From contig NZ_FXTE01000002.1 in NCBI RefSeq assembly GCF_900182615.1, positions 310,001 to 374,000 of the forward strand: a DNA stretch of 64,000 bases, given 5' to 3'. A program made the translations under genes and the position numbers. Shown here piece by piece: positions 60,220-64,000 of the stretch. Position 1 is the stretch's first letter, and each line of letters begins with the position of its first letter. The notes under the pieces were generated by a model. The model was given only the letters and a program-made list of their open reading frames with translations. It ran no database searches and was not told the origin of the DNA. The stretch comes from Ruegeria faecimaris. Lineage in GTDB: Bacteria; Pseudomonadota; Alphaproteobacteria; Rhodobacterales; Rhodobacteraceae.

Positions 60220-62640
60220 TTAGCCGCGCAAGATCGTCCCAGTTGGATCAAAGGGCGGTTCTTTCAGGATCGTTGCCCTATGCGGGCGCCCTAATACCAT
60301 GACCTCGACCCTATCGCCGGCCTCGGCACCCGAAACATAGCCCAAGGCCAGCGACATACCCACGGAATAGCCATAAGCGCCCGATGTCACCCGACCGATT
60401 CCGCGCCCGTCCATGAAAATGGGTTCGCCTCCGGTCGCGTCAGCGTTCGAAGCTGCGGTGTCGGCTTCGTCCAGATGCAGCAGGACAAGCTGCTCTCTGG
60501 CCGGAGAGGTCATGGCAGAATTGGCGGCATCTTTGTTTAGGAACGATTTGTCGAATTTGCACAACCGGTCCAAACCGACCTCGTGTGGCCAGTATTCGGG
60601 GCTGTATTCGCGCCCCCAAGACCCATAGCCCTTTTCGATCCTCAGCGACATCAGTGCGCGGCTGCCAACTGGGCCTGCGCCGAACTCTTTTCCGGTCTCG
60701 ATCAGCGCCTCATACAGGCGGAGCTGATCTTTCGCGGCGCAATGCACCTCCCAGCCCAGATCGCCGGTGAAGGAGACACGCAGCGCCAGGACCGCAATTC
60801 CGGCGATTTCGATCTGTTGCGAGCGCATGAAGGGGAAATCCTCGGGGCTGAGCGAGGTATTCGTAAGCCGTTGCAGGATTTCCCGCGATTTCGGGCCAGC
60901 CACGTTAAAGCCGCAAGTCTCTTCGGTGCGGCTTTCGAAACGGGTGCCATCGGGCAGAGGAACCTGTTTGAAGAACCGTTTGTGATAGCGCTCGGCCATG
61001 CCCGAGCCGATGATCCAGAATTCGTCGTCGGCCACGCGGGTCACGGTGAAATCGCCGGCAATACCTCCCCGTTTTGAGATCAGCGGGGTCAGGCAGGATC
61101 GACCAACCGATCTCGGCATGGAATTTGCGAATACGGCATTAAGCCAACCCTCGGCTCCCGGACCTTTGCAAACATATTTGGCAAAGTTTGAGATGTCGAT
61201 GATCCCGGCCCGATCGCGCAGCATCCGGCATTCCGCGCCCACCGGTTCCCACCAGTTCTGGCGTATGAATCCGTTGGTGTCCGTGGCGCCGGGCGCCTCT
61301 GCGAACCACAGCGGGTGTTCCCATCCGACATTCAGGCCAAAGACGGCACCCATGTCCTTTTGCCTGTCATAAATCGGGCGGGTCCGGGCAGGGCGTCCTG
61401 CGCTGCGTTCTTCATTTGGGAAGTGGATGGCAAAGCGGTGTGCGTACTGATCCTGCACGCGGGCCTTGGTGAAATCTTTGGTAGCCCATGTGTCGAACCG
61501 CGCCACGTCCCAGGCGAACATGTCGTATTGGGTTTCGCCTTCGATGATCCACTGCGCCGCCATCAGGCCCATGCCACCCGATTGCGAGAATCCCGGGATG
61601 ATGCCGTTGCAGCAGAAATAGCCGTCGACCTCGGGCACTGGTCCCATCAGAACGTTGGCATCCGGTGACCAGATCATCGGTCCGTTGATGACCCGTTTGA
61701 TCCCGGCGTCGCCCACGGCAGGTACGCGTTCGATGGCGTTCATCATATTCTCTTCGATCCGCTCCAGATCGTCGGGAAACAGATCATGGGCAAAATCCAG
61801 GGGTGTGCCGTCCTCGGCCCAGAATTTCATATCCTTTTCATAAGCCCCCACCAAAAGGCCCTGACCTTCCTGCCGCAAATAGTACTCGCCATCGCGGTCA
61901 CTGACCGAGGGCAGGCGGGTATCATGCGCCGCGACGTCAGCCATGGTTTCGGTGACGAAATACTGATGCTCGGTCGGTTGCAGGGGTAGCTCGATCCCGG
62001 CCAACATGGCAACTTCGCGGCCCCAAAGACCGGCGGCATTCACAACCCACGGCGTTTGGATGTCCCCCTTAGGGGTGCGTACGATCCAGGTGCCGTCTTC
62101 TTGCTGATCTGTCGCAGTGACCGGCGTAAAGCGGTGGATTTCGGCCCCACGCTGGCGCGCGCCGACAGCGTAGGCGTTGGTGACCCCCGAGGGATCAACA
62201 TTACCGCCATCAGGTTCGTACATGACACATCGGATGCCATCGTAATTGACCAGCGGGTTCAGACGCTGCGCCTCTTCGATGCTGATCTCATAGAAATTCA
62301 TCCCGTACAGCTTGGCCTTGGCGGCCTGCAGCCTCAGCTGGTGCTCGCGCTCTTCGGTTTGGGCCAGATATAACGAGCCGGGCTGGAACACGCCGCAGCT
62401 TTGGCCGGTTTCAGCCTCAAGCTCTTTGTACAGCTTCATCGTATAGTGTTGGATGCGGCTGATATTGGTGCTGTCATGCAGTCCGTGGATGTTCGCCGCC
62501 GCGTGCCAGGTCGAGCCGGATGTCAGTTCATCCCGTTCCAACAGCACCACGTCTGACCACCCCGATTTGGTCAGGTGATACAGGATCGAGCACCCAATCA
62601 CACCACCGCCGATTACCACTGCCTGTGCATTTGTCTTCAT
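60220..62640 (-). CDS. FAD-dependent dehydrogenase with GcvT domain (dimethylglycine/sarcosine dehydrogenase family)
   Basis: An 806-aa two-part enzyme. The DAO-type FAD domain begins AVVIGGGVIGCSILYHLTKSG and has ERDELTSGSTWHAA, the histidine at which family members often bind FAD covalently. From about 430 follow the FAO central and GcvT folate domains (NVGWEHPLWFAE, FTGDLGWEVHC, KGYGSWGREY). Such enzymes demethylate dimethylglycine, sarcosine or similar N-methyl compounds to methylene-tetrahydrofolate. The internal ATG is preferred over one 78 nt upstream because the FAD motif follows directly. Confidence 0.9.
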   Translation of the reverse strand: MKTNAQAVVIGGGVIGCSILYHLTKSGWSDVVLLERDELTSGSTWHAAANIHGLHDSTNISRIQHYTMKLYKELEAETGQSCGVFQPGSLYLAQTEEREHQLRLQAAKAKLYGMNFYEISIEEAQRLNPLVNYDGIRCVMYEPDGGNVDPSGVTNAYAVGARQRGAEIHRFTPVTATDQQEDGTWIVRTPKGDIQTPWVVNAAGLWGREVAMLAGIELPLQPTEHQYFVTETMADVAAHDTRLPSVSDRDGEYYLRQEGQGLLVGAYEKDMKFWAEDGTPLDFAHDLFPDDLERIEENMMNAIERVPAVGDAGIKRVINGPMIWSPDANVLMGPVPEVDGYFCCNGIIPGFSQSGGMGLMAAQWIIEGETQYDMFAWDVARFDTWATKDFTKARVQDQYAHRFAIHFPNEERSAGRPARTRPIYDRQKDMGAVFGLNVGWEHPLWFAEAPGATDTNGFIRQNWWEPVGAECRMLRDRAGIIDISNFAKYVCKGPGAEGWLNAVFANSMPRSVGRSCLTPLISKRGGIAGDFTVTRVADDEFWIIGSGMAERYHKRFFKQVPLPDGTRFESRTEETCGFNVAGPKSREILQRLTNTSLSPEDFPFMRSQQIEIAGIAVLALRVSFTGDLGWEVHCAAKDQLRLYEALIETGKEFGAGPVGSRALMSLRIEKGYGSWGREYSPEYWPHEVGLDRLCKFDKSFLNKDAANSAMTSPAREQLVLLHLDEADTAASNADATGGEPIFMDGRGIGRVTSGAYGYSVGMSLALGYVSGAEAGDRVEVMVLGRPHRATILKEPPFDPTGTILRG

Positions 62641-62765
62641 GAGTCTGTCATCCAAAATTTTGGTCTTGTCGTCATGTGTTACCAGTACTGAACCCAAGAC
62701 AACGGGTTTAAATTTCACGTGGGATTGAACAGATATAAACCAAGGTTAGTCTCCGATGCCCACCA

Positions 62766-62990
62766 CTATGCACGTCCATACTCGACCAGTCTGTGGTTCA
62801 ATTCATCTGTTTCAGAGGCCCCGGCTTCCAGGGCGAATATAAAGGCGTGGGTCAGGTAAAAACAGGCCGCGTCGATATCTTGCACCGCTTCGCATTCATC
62901 TGCTGCAATAGTGTAATAGCGGACCAACGCGGCAGGATCATCATGATCATGCGCCTCAAGTAGCAAGCGATCCAGTTCTGTTCTGTCCAT
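62766..62990 (-). CDS. Small conserved-looking acidic protein
   Basis: A 74-aa helical, acidic protein (DRTELDRLLLEAHDHDDPAALVRYYTIAADECE, then FYLTHAFIFALEAGA) with TPR-like spacing of helices. It lies 47 nt downstream of the Rieske oxygenase gene on the same strand and before the FAD/GcvT gene, so it is probably part of that unit. I do not recognise its function; a regulator or chaperone of the oxygenase is conceivable. Confidence 0.7.
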   Translation of the reverse strand: MDRTELDRLLLEAHDHDDPAALVRYYTIAADECEAVQDIDAACFYLTHAFIFALEAGASETDELNHRLVEYGRA

Positions 62991-63037
62991 CGGGTCTCCG
63001 TCGCGTCTGGCCAGTCGTGCGTGGCCAGACAGCTGGT

Positions 63038-64000
63038 TCAGTCGGCGCGACCGCTTTCAATCTGTGTCGCAACCCAGTGATGGAAATTATGGGTCGGACC
63101 ATCCATCACCGGAGAGAATCGACCGCCGTCGAACAACATTCCGTGCCGACCCTTTTGCATCCCTTCAACAACGAACACATCCTCTTCAAACACAGTTTTC
63201 CATTGCTGGGCGTTTGCCGCCCTCAGGCCATCATGTTCAGGTGTGTCTTCGATGCTTTTGGCATAATAAAGCTCGATATGTTCAACGGTATTTTCGTGAT
63301 CAACCGGTTCCAGGACAATGGCAAAGGCATGGTCACGCTGCACACCCAAAAGAACATTCGGATACACGGCCACATACTCTGCACCCTCATTCCATCGATC
63401 GCTGAGCCCGTCGAAATCGGCGAATGTGGTGCCGTCATGGTCAGTGAGTTGTCGATAGACAAGCGTGCCTTGACCGGAATAGTGCCCGCGCACTTCGATG
63501 TTATAGTGATCCTCAAGTCGCGAATAGCTGTTCAGGCCGGGATGCACCCAGGGCAGGTGATAGCTTTCGCAATAGTTCTCAACCGCCAGCTTCCAGTTGG
63601 TCTTGACCTCCAACTTGAACGAAGAGGCCTCACCGCCGTGATGTACTGGTTGATCAAACTCTTTCCAGCGTTCCAATAGGGCGGCGTGCGCCTCTTCGAA
63701 TTCGGGTGCATTGCCGTCCACATTCACAAAGACCACGTCCCGCCAGACATAAGAGCGAATACGGATCAGGCCCAGAGATTTGCGATCCACGTCCTCATGG
63801 GTGTTGTGACCGGCGCCGCCAACATGTGGCGTCGCACGCAGCTCTCCCTTCAGGCTGTAGCACCAGCTGTGATAGGGGCAACGGATCGCGCCACTTATCT
63901 TGCGAGGGGTATCGACAAGGATCATCCCGCGGTGACGGCAGGTATTTTGAAATACGCCAACCTCACCATCCCGATCCCGCACGATTAGTAAAGGCATGCC
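63038..64000 (-). CDS. Rieske oxygenase alpha subunit, N-terminus outside window
   Basis: At least 321 residues; the frame continues past the right edge. The Rieske motifs are CRHRG and CPYHSW, and the mononuclear iron site is in ENYCESYHLPWVHPG, with a C-terminal catalytic domain of normal size. The sequence resembles choline, carnitine or glycine-betaine (GbcA-type) monooxygenases that remove N-methyl or amine groups. Next to the FAD/GcvT demethylase this suggests quaternary-amine breakdown (inference). No reductase is visible in the window. Confidence 0.9.
   Translation of the reverse strand, partial: GMPLLIVRDRDGEVGVFQNTCRHRGMILVDTPRKISGAIRCPYHSWCYSLKGELRATPHVGGAGHNTHEDVDRKSLGLIRIRSYVWRDVVFVNVDGNAPEFEEAHAALLERWKEFDQPVHHGGEASSFKLEVKTNWKLAVENYCESYHLPWVHPGLNSYSRLEDHYNIEVRGHYSGQGTLVYRQLTDHDGTTFADFDGLSDRWNEGAEYVAVYPNVLLGVQRDHAFAIVLEPVDHENTVEHIELYYAKSIEDTPEHDGLRAANAQQWKTVFEEDVFVVEGMQKGRHGMLFDGGRFSPVMDGPTHNFHHWVATQIESGRAD

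Noticed and set aside
1..64000. CRISPR arrays, rRNA, phage genes, large direct repeats
   Set aside because: None seen on reading both strands.

Overview
The window looks like a chromosomal segment of a marine Roseobacter-group alphaproteobacterium (Rhodobacteraceae). This rests on the roughly 58-60% GC by eye, a complete Kelly-Friedrich sox thiosulfate-oxidation cluster with soxCD, the arginine decarboxylase/agmatinase/carboxynorspermidine route to spermidine, an imelysin/di-haem/DUF1513 iron-uptake set with TGA-N9-TCA (iron-rhodo) boxes, and glycine-betaine/dimethylglycine type demethylation genes. The genus is not determined.

Layout. 1-6.3 kb (minus): a truncated phosphotransferase, a 3-hydroxyisobutyrate dehydrogenase-like enzyme, the copper-efflux pair copA-cueR behind a textbook 19-bp-spacer CueR promoter, a small membrane protein, then a flavin-binding PPOX protein and a DUF1348 protein controlled by a divergent TetR regulator with three near-identical 14-bp operators. 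7.1-15 kb: an acyl-CoA dehydrogenase; then a LysR-controlled four-gene operon (aminotransferase, fused E1 alpha/beta dehydrogenase, malonyltransferase-like protein, FAD amine oxidase) with no E2/E3 partner, whose pathway I cannot name. 15-23.2 kb: a second LysR gene divergent from a 1070-aa self-sufficient reductive dehalogenase (B12 domain, two 4Fe-4S clusters, flavin reductase and 2Fe-2S ferredoxin in one chain), followed by a three-subunit molybdenum hydroxylase and a MoaD/ThiS-like protein ending in GG. This is the most unusual region and probably a catabolic module for a halogenated (likely phenolic) compound. 23.2-28.8 kb: acyltransferase, tRNA-Trp, membrane protein, EamA exporter with divergent MarR and twin palindromic operators, a solitary LptF-family permease and an HD-domain protein with the ligand pattern of mixed-valent di-iron oxygenases.

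28.8-34.3 kb (minus): speA, carboxynorspermidine dehydrogenase, a small membrane protein, nspC and speB together convert arginine to spermidine. 34.3-40.1 kb (minus): DUF1513, imelysin, di-haem DUF1111, bacterioferritin, bfd and a second imelysin, with iron-rhodo boxes upstream of bfd and of the second imelysin; a DUF2796 protein diverges from it. 40.9-41.5 kb holds a fulvocin C-related Cys-rich protein whose ribosome binding site lies in a hairpin. 41.7-58.5 kb is the sox cluster: soxT-like, soxR and soxS on minus; soxV-W-X-Y-Z-A, a terminator, then soxB-C-D-E-F, DUF302, hemA (ALA synthase) and a second SoxT-like transporter on plus; two beta-lactamase-fold proteins close it on minus. Shared TGAATG-type elements in three gaps (plus a more distant palindrome before soxX) suggest a SoxR operator. 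58.6 kb has a decayed IS5-type transposase fragment, next to tRNA-Met. 59-64 kb (minus): an alpha/beta hydrolase, an FAD/GcvT demethylating dehydrogenase, a small protein and a truncated Rieske oxygenase.

All functions are inferred from reading the sequence; no database search was run.
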